A DNA stretch of 64,000 bases from the NCBI GenBank assembly GCA_019914995.1, contig CM034145.1, forward strand, positions 2,170,001 to 2,234,000. Reading direction: 5' to 3'. Position 1 is the stretch's first letter. Every line of letters starts with the position of its first letter. This DNA comes from Acanthochlamys bracteata. Its lineage: Eukaryota > Streptophyta > Magnoliopsida > Pandanales > Velloziaceae. This document shows, in pieces, positions 12,203-23,689 of this stretch. A model generated the notes under the pieces. It was not told the origin of the DNA, made no database searches, and saw only the letters and a program-made list of their open reading frames with translations. The position numbers were made by a program, and so were the translations under genes.

Positions 12203-14138
12203 TGTTGGAACTTCAAGATTGATTTTGATGATAGTAATGATTAAAAATTATAATTTATAGATTAGGGTGAACTAATGATTGGAATCAAATTCTGCAGAAA
12301 TTTATGAAACAGATCTATCCGCAATTCAGCAGTCAACAAATCAACTTCTTAGCTACTGATTGTATAAGATTTCTTTTATAGCATACAGAATAGAGGATCC
12401 CTCAGCCACCAAGCAGCCAACTGTCTAATTGTTGCTACATGGTAAAATAGAGAATCACAAACAGAGCATCTCGAACAGAGAAGAACAGAAAACAGAGCAT
12501 CGCTAATATAAAAGAATAGAAAACAGAGGACTTAATAGCCGGCTATTTTGCTGCTGCTCGCTGGATAGAGAAGAATTCAAAAATCGTGATAATCATGCAC
12601 TCTTTAGAAGTAATTTCAAACACGATGCCGATTCTATAGAACTTCAACTTTTCATCAGAAACAGACCAACATGTACACTATAAGATTGACCGAATAACAC
12701 ATCAAATCATGATCAACATAAAGTTGGAAAAGTCGTGAAATGATAAATGAAAACTCAGTAAATAGAGAGTAGAATCAGATATTGATGGAACAATTTTTCA
12801 GATGTAATTCAACAAAAAATTTATCATCCATTTAAAACAAAATCTTAAAGACTTACTGAGGAACATATCAGTTACAAGTTAATATCAAGAATCATAAAAA
12901 TCACAACAAGAGAAGACGAAGAATATAGTGCAAAGTATCATCAGAATCATGTCTTCTTGACAATGCAGAAATGATTCAACATATAGATTTCGATTTTCCT
13001 CCAAAAAAAAATCACGAATTTAATTACAAGAACAAGTTCAAGTATAGAGATTGTTAGATGGCCATAAAAATCCACTGAACACAGTAGGAAGCAACGAAGT
13101 AGAGACTGCAAAGTCACGCTATTAGAGTCCACCTCACTTGAAGCAGTCAACTTAACAAAATATAACAAATCAAGAGAAGCCAACTCAGATAGAGATTTGA
13201 AAAATATAACTCAGCTGAAACAACTCAAAACTGCAGGCTAGAGTTTTTGAATTGCTTCCTTCGGTGCATTTAATTGTGATGAAAGACTTACACCAGTTTA
13301 GCTAAAAGAAATCTTGAGGCAGTTGATTGACCATTGAACACAATCTTCATCTCTACTTTAGAAATCTGTCACTACAAACCAACGAATATTTTTCTAACGG
13401 AAAGAACCATCTATTTGCAAGAATAGAAAACTTTATAAGAAGCATAGAGACACAGAGATAGAGGAGATAACGAGAAAAAAATTCAAAAACAAATTTGCAC
13501 TACGTTGACTTAATTTCTCAAGTAAAGAAACTTCTTTTACTGTCAATCACTTACAAAGCATCATCTTCAGCAGCAACAATTTTAATCATCTCAATAGAAA
13601 ATTTTAAGTTCATTTAATTACTTTGAGATTGATCCTGTGCCTAACATTACTTTTTTTAGGTTTATTTGTAAACTTGTGATAGACGTGCTTGCTGCACTTG
13701 GAAAAAAAGTTCGGTTGGAGTTTGGTACTAGTTCTTAAAACTTTGTAATAAGACTATCATATCAACCAGAAGAACAATGGTGTCCAGTAGGCTGTGAAGG
13801 GTTGTCTTGGTGAATAAACCTTTGAAAAATAAATATGCTTGGTGAAGCACTTTGCTCTTGGTGTATGTGTAGTTTATTAAAGGTTTAGTGAAGCTTTAAC
13901 TTTTGTGATATAGCACCCGTAGATGTAGGCGAAGAGATTTACCGAACCATGTCAAATACTCTGAGTACTCTCTTCTTTACGTTATATATTCTAACCCTCT
14001 CTGTCTGCAGAATACAAAGACTACTAATAGCTGGCTGTACGCTTGCTGTTTATAGGATCGTTAGATTTTACGAAAATTTTTATTTATCAACTCAATTCAC
14101 CCCATCCCTCATGAGTTGATCTTGCAGGAGATTCAACA
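12203..14138 (+). mobile_element. Solo LTR, SIRE-like Copia family, with TATTA target duplication
   Basis: A 1936-bp element starting TGTTGGAACT and ending GATTCAACA. The five bases before it (12198-12202) and after it (14139-14143) are both TATTA, the expected 5-bp target-site duplication. There is no primer site or internal coding region between the ends, so this is a solo LTR left by LTR-LTR recombination. Its right end is homologous to the LTRs at 8526-9224 and 52379-53823. It sits inside an older, minus-strand Copia pol relic. Confidence 0.85.
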
Positions 14139-14143
14139 TATTA

Positions 14144-14760
14144 TTTTTGTAAGTGCATTCATTTCAAAATTCATAACATTCGTCCACTTTGAATCAGTCG
14201 TTACTGCTCAACCCTGTTTGCAATTTCAGTATCATCCATCGTTGTCACAAATGTCTTACTCTTAAGAGATAATAAATGATCACATGCATATTGAGTAATA
14301 GCATATTTTGCTATGATCTTCTGGTGAGTAAGGATAAGGTCAGATCATGATTCTGTTTGTCTGGTAAAGTATAACAGTCATCATCAGTAATAGATGTAGG
14401 GTGCGTACCTTAGAAATATACCGGAGAGTTTAATCAGATACTGTTGTAGTGGCAGATGGGGCAACTAGATATTAGTTTCCTTAGGCTATTCGGTCACTTC
14501 ACCATATTGGTTAACAGATTGGTTTGAAGCAATAGATTTGTTTAGAGGTGCAACAGTTTCTTCACCCCTAGTAATAATGGTGTCATAATTCCTTCTTTCC
14601 TATTGATGTGAGTTCTATAACTATAAAATTCTGACACGTTTCTAGCTCTAACAATTAGTTATGTCCTTCACTCTCACAGTCGCCCAGTCGCCCTTTGAAA
14701 TAATACCCTATGGTGTATTTCCATTAAATATTTCATCTCCACAATATAACATCGAGAGAG
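14144..14760 (-). pseudogene. Probable continuation of the degenerate Copia pol
   Basis: Immediately right of the solo LTR the sequence resumes without any long ORF. Position and composition suggest it is the interrupted part of the Copia relic at 10740-12202, but I could not identify a firm protein motif here. It may equally be ordinary intergenic DNA. Confidence 0.25.
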
Positions 14761-14767
14761 ACATATA

Positions 14768-15075
14768 GGGTGTGTTTCAAGTCTGCAGAACTCCAGTTTC
14801 TCCCGTTAAAATTGGAGTTTACAGACCTTCCATGTTTCATTTGCACACAAAATTAAAAACTTTGAGTTCCCAATTTCACAAGAGCGGAACTCCAGTTCCA
14901 CAAAGCAGAAAGCAAGTGGATAGATCAAGACGGATCTCAAATATTTTTGTTCGATACAGATATTTCCTTCTAATAATACATTCAGTAATAGGCGTGGCAA
15001 TCCATCCATCACTCAACCGCTTTTTTTAACAATACTGACTATTTTGTTCAGTAGGTAATAATATGCTTCCCAAAC
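14768..15075. mobile_element. Candidate hAT-type MITE in the 3' flank of the HAK gene
   Basis: The left edge (GGTGTGTTTCAAGTCTGC) and the reverse complement of the right edge (GCTGTTTGGGAAGC near 15065-15078) resemble the GT-rich termini of plant hAT MITEs. Inside, AACTCCAGTTT and AAAATTGGAGTTT form a short inverted pair. No exact 8-bp target duplication could be confirmed, so this is tentative. Confidence 0.25.
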
Positions 15076-15203
15076 AGCTAGCACAGATATAAGATATCTG
15101 GATGCAGGAAGAGTATTAGAAAACCTCCAAATTAGTTGTGGTGTCTTTTGTTCCAGCTTAGGCAACTTTACATAAGTAACTAGCTCAATCCTCTGGTAGC
15201 TTT

Positions 15204-18200
15204 CTATAACTCGTATGTCATTCCCACCCTAAGCAACTTGCTCTGTGGGATGGGAAGAATCTTTTCTCCTTGGCTGAAGTTCTTCCTTATGAAATTGTAC
15301 ATGTGGTTGACAATAATTTTCTTGATAAAGTTGGAGTTTTGTGATGCTAGCACTTGGTTTTCTCCTATCAAGTAGACAACTCCTTTCTCCATCTCTTTGT
15401 CAAAGAATTGCATTTCATGTTCACAGCTTGGTGGAATCAGTGTTGTTGCACTTCCAGAATGGTCACCATCTTCATTCTCGTCTTTTGAACTATCCTCTAT
15501 GTGCACTGTGGATGATCCTGGTCGGCGTGACGTGATGTCTCTCTCAGCAGGACTTGGAGGTTTGCTTTCAGTGAAAAGGCTTTCCTTGTGGATGAAGCGC
15601 TTTAAATTATCAGCAAGCAGCTGCTCAAATTCGTGTGGCCCTTCCATTGTGTCGTTGTATCCATATCGGGCAACACATCGAAAGATTCTACACTCCCTTG
15701 GTTCAAGTTGCCTAAACAGAAACCGCTCATGCATTTCCACTCTACTGACTGGCAGATACTTAACAGATACGATGATTGCAATGGAATGAAGTGATGGTAT
15801 TTTGTCAATAAAGTGAGTGAAGATAGGTGGAACGCCTTGAACTAGCTCCGAGAATAGCAGCCCCACGCCTGGTAACCTTTGTAGATCAAGTCTTCGAGAC
15901 AAATCTCTTATAAAAGTGGAGGAAACTTTGTTTCTGAGCTCATACTTGTACCTTCCTACATGAACGTAATGCCAGACACCCATTATTATCATAAGGACGC
16001 TTGCAAAAGCAAGGGGCAAGTACCCGCCTTGATCGAATTTATATAGCACGGAAGATAAATAGATAAGCTCCACTCCTCCTAAAATGACGAAGAACAGCAC
16101 ACTCAACCAAATGCTTGTCTTCCATATGAGAACCATGATAATAGTCACCATCATTGTAGTGATAAACATCACACAGACAACCGCAATTCCTGCAATTAAA
16201 GGAGTGAGCCAGAGAAAAGTAACACGTTTTGATTTCGTTTAGCTGTACGTTTTCAAGATATTATACATGACAAGCAAACCTATTCACCTGAATAATTTGT
16301 TCTTATATATATGAGGGGAGGGATAGAGTTACCCCTTTCTTTATCCATTACATATATATATACACTCTAGGTTAATTCTGATCGTTAGTCAATTTAGATT
16401 CAACAATCATGATGAATAGAAAGCTGTGGAAAGAACATAATGTTCTTACATGCAATACAACTTTAATTACTGCCGTTCATTCTGACCATTGGATTGAACT
16501 TGATTAACGCTTAAAATTTAGAGTGTTCATAGAAAGAGAGTGGCTCAAACCCTTCAATATATCTTTATCTATATATGTGTGTGTGCGTGTCCAAGTGTGT
16601 GTTTTCTGGATCCTTACCGTAAGCATGGCCGATTTTCTCGGTAGTTTTGAAGGCGGCGGTCACAATCACGCATGCAATCAAGAGTACGTAATTAATCACA
16701 GGAATATACACTTGCCCCTCGTACTTCTTTGAAGTGTGAACAACTTTAACCCTAGGAAAGCAGCCTAGACTTTGCGATTGTGATATTATAGCAAAAGCTC
16801 CAGAAATCATTGCTTGGCTTGCAATGATGGCTGCTGCAACAGCTATTATAAATGTTGGCCAGAACATTGGACCTGCTATTGAAACGTTAGTATGGATCGT
16901 ACAGTCAGCAGTCATACAGATCCTTAGGTACTAAAAGCTTTTATGTGCACCTGGAATCGATTTGTAGAAAGTGTCACCGACTTGATCAGGGAATTTGGTC
17001 AGATATGCAGCTTGCCCGACATACGCTAACGATACAGCAGGAAACAGCACAAAGGAGAAGCCAATCTGCATTTGAATGGAATGCCATTGCATCTCTTTCT
17101 TAATTAACAGATCACCATCTTATGAGTAAGAAAATGTTCCGAAGTTGATTAATGCGCCACTCAGAAAGAACAAGCTTCAATTTTCTTGAATATTTTTTCC
17201 TTAAGTTAGTTGTTTGATTCTATATCTTGCCATAATCTTTTCAAACTATGGAATAATATATGGTCCGCATCTTCTTTTTACATTTGATCACCTTAACACG
17301 ATTCCCAGAAAGCTAGCTAGCAGGACAAAGAAAGAAAAGCAACTTCAGCTAGAGTACCTGAATAGCTCTGATGTTGAAGTGTCCTAGGTCCGCAAACATG
17401 GCCTCAGTTCCTAAAAGATATCAATATAATTAGCATTAATATAGGCTATGTAAATTAAAACGAAAGCAATTATTAACTAAACGCACCTGTTATACACAAT
17501 ACAATACCACCTAGGGATATCCATCCTTGTTTTCCATTTCTTCTGAAGTAGTCTACTATGTACTTGGGATTAAAAGCTCGTAAAACACCAACATCGTACT
17601 TAAAGAGATTGTATGCCCCGATACCACCAATAAAAAGAAACCAGATTGAGACTATAGGTGCAAATAAGTAACCAACTTTGTCTGTTCCGTATCGTTGAAC
17701 TAAAAACAGCACAATGAGGATGGCAATTGATATTCCCGCGATACTATCTGGCACAAAATAATGCAATAATTTGTTACCGAGAGCTGCTTTTTGTATGATA
17801 TCACACAGAAGCTAAATTCTAAAATGCTGAGTTTTGACATGGAACTCTGAAGCTACGCACTTCAAGCTTCTAAAGCATTTTTTAATAGAGTTGTTGGATT
17901 GGATCTGCTTCGAAGGGATTCAACTATTCAAGTTCTTTTCTGTTCAAAATTTCATTCATTTAACAGATGGTATATTGAGATATTAATTTTCAGTTGTTAA
18001 CTATTTAATGGCTATGATCATCTGCATCAAAGTTGATCCTTTTCGGGTGGAGCACTAACATGATATATTTCTTTGGTCAACATTTCATCATGTAAAAATA
18101 TGCCATGTTATTATTTATGTTACTAATGTTCTGAATTCAGTATAACATATATTACGTGTACCTTCTGATAGCGTGGTTGTTTTCTCCTTTATCCCTCCAA

Positions 18201-20480
18201 CCGCAGAAAGCACTGCAAAACCAGTTTCAGACATCTTGTATTGGTAGTAAAATAGTAGATGGTAACTACGTTAATGAAAGCAATTAAGGTAAAAATAAAG
18301 ACGAAGGTTAAAAGTTTTAGCTTTCAAAAAGATGATTGGGATATTATGCAGAAAAAGGTGATAAATGAACTTCAATGCTGGCATATCTATGTCGTGTAAC
18401 TGAAATTTGTGGCAAAGATGTTTGCTGATTATTTCATAGAACTTGATAGCATATATATAAATACTAGCTACAGTTCTATCGTGTGTTTGGAGTGTATAGC
18501 AAATATAAAGCATCTCCTCTTCCTTTCTGTGTAAGATGACCTAAATGACCAATAACACTAACCAGAGATGCACGGAGTTAAGACTCCATCACCAATCACC
18601 ATTGAAGTTCCTAGTATTGTCAGAAGAAAAAGAAGACTTTTCGCAAATTCGCTCTTCTCCAGTTTAGCCCTCATCCAGTAAGCTCTCCTCATTTGTCTTG
18701 TTGGCAATTCTAATGCGTAGCTCGAAACCATTGCATCTTCAGCCTGTTGGTTTGGTACCATGCTCACTTTTGCGTATCTGCTGATCAGGGAATATAGAGC
18801 AAATGTCCCCCCTGCAGGAGTAAAAGTTTATAGTTAATATGTGCGTTACAAATGTTTGTGTAAATGATGTAAAAATTAAAACTAAAAAAGAAATTTAGTG
18901 TTTTCTTGATTTTTCAATCGGCTTACATACATCGATCTCCATTTTTGACGCAAGTTTAACTACATTTTATTGACAAATTTACTTAAACATATGCGCGTGA
19001 GATATGAAATTAAGGTAGTGCACACTTAAGTCAGTCAGTAAAATTCAGTTATATTTTAGACAAATACCTATATATACGGAAAGAGAAAATGATAGGGCAC
19101 CTACGTAGACAATATCAGGCACATGTAGGTCAAAAATAGCTGACGAAATTTCTAAATTTAATCTCTACCGTAAGATATAAAAAACTATTAAATAGATAAC
19201 ATTCTGACAAGATTTAATTTAATCAAAATAATATAAATAGTAAATAGAAACTATTTTTTGTACCAGTTGGATTAAAAGATGAAAGTCAATTTGTGGTCTA
19301 AATGAGCTAAAATTTTACCAGTATATTTTACATTTATAATTTTTCATATTCGACGGTCGAGATTGAATTTGAAAATATCATCGATCATTTTTTGCTGGCG
19401 ATGTGCGTGGCATGTGTCCATAATGCCGCATTGGACTTTATTCCTATATATAAATGCATATATTGATCAATCAAAGCATAATAACGATGGTAGCTAGGAG
19501 AATGATCGAACTTAATTACCATCTCCATTGTCGTTAGCCCACAACACTATGAGAACGTACTTGATCAAAGGTATTAGAATTATGGTGTATATGATGAGAG
19601 AGAGAACACCCAACAGGTCATTCGGATCATTAATCCCATTTGTAAAGGTGCTAGAGTATACATAAAGAGGAGACGTCCCAATGTCACCATAAACCACTCC
19701 GATGCTCTGAAATGCTAATAGCAACGTCGTATTCCAGTTGCCATGCTACAAAAGTAAGAAGCATTAGTATAAGAGTATATATATATACAAGGTTTTTCAA
19801 ATCTCGATCTAAATCTTAATATTCTACGATCTTACGATTTTATATCACTAAAACGATTATATTTCAAGTAAACCTTTTTTGAGTAAAATTCCATCCGAAT
19901 CTCGATTTTTTTATAAAAAGTTTCCTAAAAAATTCTAAATTTTATAAATATACTAATTTTTTTAAATATTAAAAATAATTTTTATAAATCTTAATAGTAT
20001 TAAAAAAAATTTTATAAAATTTATCGATATATTTTTAAATTTTATGATCTTAATTTAAAATTTCGATCTTACAATACTACTCAAGTGAACGATCATATCT
20101 AAAATCCGATTTTGACAACCTTATATATATATATATTTGTTCTTCAAATAAGATTCTTAGAACTATTTTTAAAGCTGCGTATTAGTTTTTCTTTCATGTT
20201 GTTGATAGTAGAAAGCATGCTTTGTATGAGTACGTGAAGCAAAGCTATATAATTCTTTTCTTTTTTTTTTTTTTGAAGTAGGAAATACCTTAGCTCCATG
20301 GGTGGACACGCCTGAAACTATCCCTGCTTCCATGTGCAGCGAATCAAGACGGGGAAGCCCTCCTCCGCCAACTGTAGCGTATCCATCATGTGCACCTCCA
20401 ATCTTTACTTCTGTTATCTCCGGTAGTACAGCTCCATCACCTTCCCCATTGTTGTTGTGCATTGAATTGGCCGTTTGCAT
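15204..20480 (-). CDS. HAK5-like: HAK/KUP/KT potassium transporter, HAK5-like (complete, 9 exons)
   Basis: Plasma-membrane K+ uptake carrier of the plant HAK/KUP/KT family. Coding exons in transcript order: 20480-20289, 19745-19520, 18811-18563, 18212-18162, 17747-17487, 17410-17358, 17065-16951, 16872-16618, 16189-15204. All introns are GT-AG and all phases agree. The sum is 2388 bp, 795 residues plus stop, the usual family length. Residues 1-64 are a hydrophilic N-terminus. [14 protein letters not shown] (80-93) and [14 protein letters not shown] (134-147) are K_trans signatures. Others are [10 protein letters not shown] (213-222), [12 protein letters not shown] (327-338) and [18 protein letters not shown] in exon 8. 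Membrane segments run to about residue 545. The cytosolic C-terminus includes a charged low-complexity stretch (about 676-723) and ends VGMTYEL. Sequence resemblance to Arabidopsis HAK5 (cluster I, high-affinity uptake) is from recall of the family, not a search. A second in-frame ATG at codon 7 could also serve as start. No disabling change was seen. Confidence 0.95.
19066..19456. mobile_element. Degenerate foldback MITE in the first HAK intron
   Basis: Within the intron 19519-18812 of the HAK gene's numbering (between its second and third coding exons). Outer ends CCTATATATACGG and, reversed, TATATATAGGAAT are inverted, and both arms carry a related CGACGGT(C/A)GAGAT-like core (left arm CTCTACCGTAAGATAT, right arm ATTCGACGGTCGAGATTG). 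The arm order, the TTCATATTCGACGGT motif and ATTTTAGCTCA match the near-perfect hairpin at 63527-63903, so this looks like an older copy of the same family. Arm divergence is high. Confidence 0.5.
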
Positions 20481-20504
20481 GCCGTAGAAAGCTTGCTCGT
20501 GTAC

Positions 20505-20543
20505 TTCTCTCTCTCTCTCTCTCTCGCTCGCTCGCTCGCTCGC
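20505..20543. repeat. (CT)n(CGCT)n microsatellite at the HAK 5' leader
   Basis: About ten CT units followed by four to five CGCT units, reading GA/GCGA on the transcribed strand. It lies between the start codon and the TATA box of the HAK gene, so it is probably in the 5' UTR or at the transcription start. The distal promoter copy has only a short CT run at the equivalent place. Confidence 0.85.
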
Positions 20544-20554
20544 GTTCTTGTTGC

Positions 20555-20561
20555 TTTTATA
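20555..20561 (-). promoter_or_regulatory. TATA box of the HAK gene
   Basis: Minus strand reads CCTATAAAAGC, a consensus plant TATA box, 75-81 bases upstream of the start codon. Transcription would begin near 20525, giving a leader of roughly 45 bases that includes part of the GA-rich repeat. Confidence 0.6.
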
Positions 20562-21195
20562 GGCAATAGACGACGCAACAAGGTCAAGGCATCTTTAGCT
20601 CAAGAAAATTCCACGCATTGACGTCCGCAAAAGAAATTAAACGATACGGTTTGTGTTGTGTTGTTTTTTTTTTAAATTTCTGAGATAAAAAACACTATTG
20701 CTTCAGATTTCGATTTGACTTTACTAATTAGCCTTTTATGCAGTCCGTGAGTTTGTAAGTTACTACTGTTGTTGTGCATTGAATTGACCATTTGCGTGCC
20801 GTAGGAAGCTATCTCATGTACGTCGTAGAAACCTTTCTCGTGTACTTTGGAGTCTCTCTCTCTATTTCACGTGTTTGTTGCTGTTATAGGCAATAGGCGC
20901 AACTGGTCAGGACTAGCTCAAGAAAATTCGAGCCATCGACTTTTATCAAAGAATTAAACCATACAGTGTATTCTTTTTTCTTTCCTGAAATAAGATAAAA
21001 CAAATGCTACTGATTTCGATGGACTTTGTTAACTAGTTAGTCTTTGATGCCGTCCTTTTAGCTACTTCTGTTGCTTTGTACCTAATATATTTATTTTCTT
21101 CCCGAGGTTGCAGTCGCAGTTTAATTAGCAACAATTATTCAATTTTTTATTATATCTTCAATTCCGATGCCATGTTAAGATTTTCATATTTATCA

Positions 21196-21510
21196 GTGAA
21201 ACGCTCACCGATCACATCTTGATAATAGATTTATTTATATATATATACAGCGCACAATTGATAAGTCACCTCCCTTGTATCAATATATTAGTGAATTATT
21301 CATGAGTTTGCAGGCTTATTTTATTATCTGCGGTAAACAATAAGTTCCACGTCCTTGAAAAGCTCACCAATCACATCTTGATGATAGGTTTACTTTTATA
21401 TGTATACACAATTGAAGAGTCACCTCCCTTGTATCAATATATTAGTGAATTATTTATGAGTTTGCAGGCTTATTTTATTATCTACGCTAAACAATCAGTT
21501 CCACTTCCAT
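21196..21510. repeat. Tandem duplication of about 159 bp upstream of the HAK gene
   Basis: 21196-21354 and 21355-21510 are direct repeats. Shared blocks include GCTCACC(G/A)ATCACATCTTGAT, GTCACCTCCCTTGTATCAAT and ATGAGTTTGCAGGCTTATTT. Differences are point changes plus a shorter TATATA run in the second copy. No ORF is conserved, so this is non-coding. Confidence 0.85.
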
Positions 21511-22105
21511 TGTTTCTTCACTCTCAACTATTTCAGATTCTCTTATTTGGCACAGATTTGTAATAATTGTCCAAAATAACATGAATTATTGAGAAAGACG
21601 ACTAATTATTCGGCACCTAAACCAACAGACCTTATATTTTATCTCTTTAATTGTACGGTCCGTGGTTTAGAGTATTTTTTCCCCTTAAATTAGTCAAAAG
21701 TTTCATTTTTATAATCAATAATAGAATGAGATTCTACATTTTGATGTCATCACGTATATAAAAAAAGCATAAAATATTAGAATCTCTAGCGTTCTAAGTT
21801 CTAGTTCTTCTACTTTCCTTTCTATCCAGCCGCCTCTATTATATTAAATTTGCATTGCTTTCTTGTTGGATTTTCTTGGCAACAACCTTAGTTGGAGGAA
21901 GGTCAAGAGATGTTCAGTACTTAGAAGTACCAAGTGCAATGCATCTTATATGCAAAGATTGTTGTCCATGAAATTCTCAAAATTTGTCCTTTTTTAGTCG
22001 TCATATAATCACAAGGCAGAGCAATAAGAACACCGCTTAAAGATTTATATTATGTTAGATAAACCTGTTTGGTTGAGACTACTTGCAACTTTTTGTATTG
22101 TAGAA
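21511..22105. other. Intergenic, nothing recognised
   Basis: AT-rich DNA without a convincing ORF, TE terminus or structured repeat. Confidence 0.5.
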
Positions 22106-23482
22106 TATTCTTAGAACTCTTAAAATATTTTTGATGATCACAAGTATTAAAATTTACTGTTTATGAATTATACTAATCATTTGAATCTAGTTGTTGAACT
22201 TAGCATAACATGAACTTGTAAGAAACACTACTCTTGGCACAAGTAAGAAGACGTTTTACACAAATCAGCCACAATATAATTAGCTAGTTTGTAGAAAAAT
22301 GCATCCGGAAAAACTAAATCCGTCCTTGAAGTTATTTGAAGAGATGAGCCGAACAAAAAAATAGAAGATATGAACAAAGAAAAAATAATCTATTACATTA
22401 ATTAGTGCTGAATCTGACCTAATACAAGATCATATCATAATATATTTCAAATCTCAACCTGACTTAAGTCATTCATCAGAGACAGATCAACACATAAACT
22501 CAGACTTAGCTGCAGCGACATATTAATAACGGAAGACTTAGTCAACTAGCTAATGAAATTCATTAGGGACCACACAATCTAAATCCAGCGGGCAAAATAA
22601 AAAAATTTGCACGAAGAGAATTTGAAGTTCTCGCTACTAGCGCTCTCACTAATTGCAACAAAAATTTCAAATTGCCTCAAGAGACGCTAAATTAAATGCT
22701 AAATGAAGATCTGGCAAGATCCCATCATGCCCACTCGGACCGGGCTTGGAGTGTCTCAATGGAAAGATCGATAATCAATAATGGCAACACATTGAAGAAA
22801 AGGTTTTAGAGATCGAGACGAATAGCGGCAACAAAAAAATTTCTCCAATGGCATGAAATTTAAGTGTTCAAATTTTTAGATATATAAAGATCAAGGTCAA
22901 AGAACCGAAAAAATATTGACGAATAGACAAGTGAGAAAATTAAAAAGACTCATCTATAGTTCCAATTTTTAGATATAAGTTCAAGCACATCAACTTCTTA
23001 TCAGTCTTTCTTTTAATCTGCTCGTACGATTCAATTTGAAAGTTCTCATTCGTGAGATAGATCCCAAGTTGTAAAAAGATTTGTATTCTCTAAGATATGT
23101 TTAAGTGTGTTTGCATTTGGAAGTAAAAGACTTGGTGAAGCTTTCACTAATAAAACTGTTGTTGAAGGATTATAAGTACAACAGTAGACGAGTAGGTAGT
23201 GAGATTGCTGTGGGTTCATCTCAAGGGTTGAACTCAGTTAAGGTAAGTGTGCTTGGCCAAGCACTTTATCTAGGTATTGTTATTTCTCCAAACTAAGAAA
23301 AACTGTAATCACTCAAATAGAGTAGTTGTGAACGTAGGCAAATTTATTTGCTAAATCACGTAAAGTATATATTTTGTAGTGCTTGTGTGAATGTTTAATT
23401 TCTATATAAAAAAATTGTTACATTCTTTAACATCTCTATTCTGGAAGCTCTATTTTTCTGTCATTAAAGTGGTGCTATTAGA
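22106..23482 (+). repeat. Old LTR relic of the SIRE-like Copia family
   Basis: The left end (near 22110-22200, with TTTTTGATGATCACAAG and ACTAATCATTTGAATC) parallels the first 100 bases of the solo LTR at 12203. The right end (near 23245-23420, with GCTTGGCCAAGCACTTT and GTAGGCAAATTTATTTGC) parallels its 3' region. The relic is diverged throughout and is cut on the right by another Copia LTR at 23483. Exact edges are approximate. Confidence 0.5.
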
Positions 23483-23672
23483 TGAAAAACTCTTTCAATC
23501 TTATTCTTATCATTCAATATAAGTACATATATATAGACTCCTTATAAATCTAAATAAGAAGAGTTTTAAATAAAGAAAGATACCTAAATATAATTCTAAG
23601 AAAGATATCTAGAATAAAATATAATTCTAAAGAAAGATATCTAGAATAATATATTGTTGATTCACGCCAACA
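23483..23672 (-). repeat. 3' LTR of a short-LTR Copia element
   Basis: 190 bp starting TGAAAAACTC and ending CGCCAACA in plus orientation. It is followed at once by CTCTCCCTTAAG, which on the minus strand is a polypurine tract (CTTAAGGGAGAG) directly before the LTR. This gives the 3' end of the pol fragment to its right. It resembles the 128-bp LTR at 36118-36245 in layout. Confidence 0.7.
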
Positions 23673-23689
23673 CTCTCCCTTAAGTTGGT

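Larger units (their letters stand above)
20450..21075. repeat. Tandem duplication of the HAK first-exon start / 5' UTR / core promoter
   Basis: The stretch 20450-20767 is repeated, diverged, at 20768-21075. Shared landmarks, in plus orientation, are GTTGTTGTGCATTGAATTG, the GCCGTAG(A/G)AAGC leader, a CT-rich run, TATAGGCAATAG, and AGCTCAAGAAAATTC. The proximal copy holds the working start codon (20480) and an intact TATA box. In the distal copy the equivalent start codon is ACG, and the TATA region reads TATAACAG. The shift between copies is about 317 bp. Confidence 0.8.
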
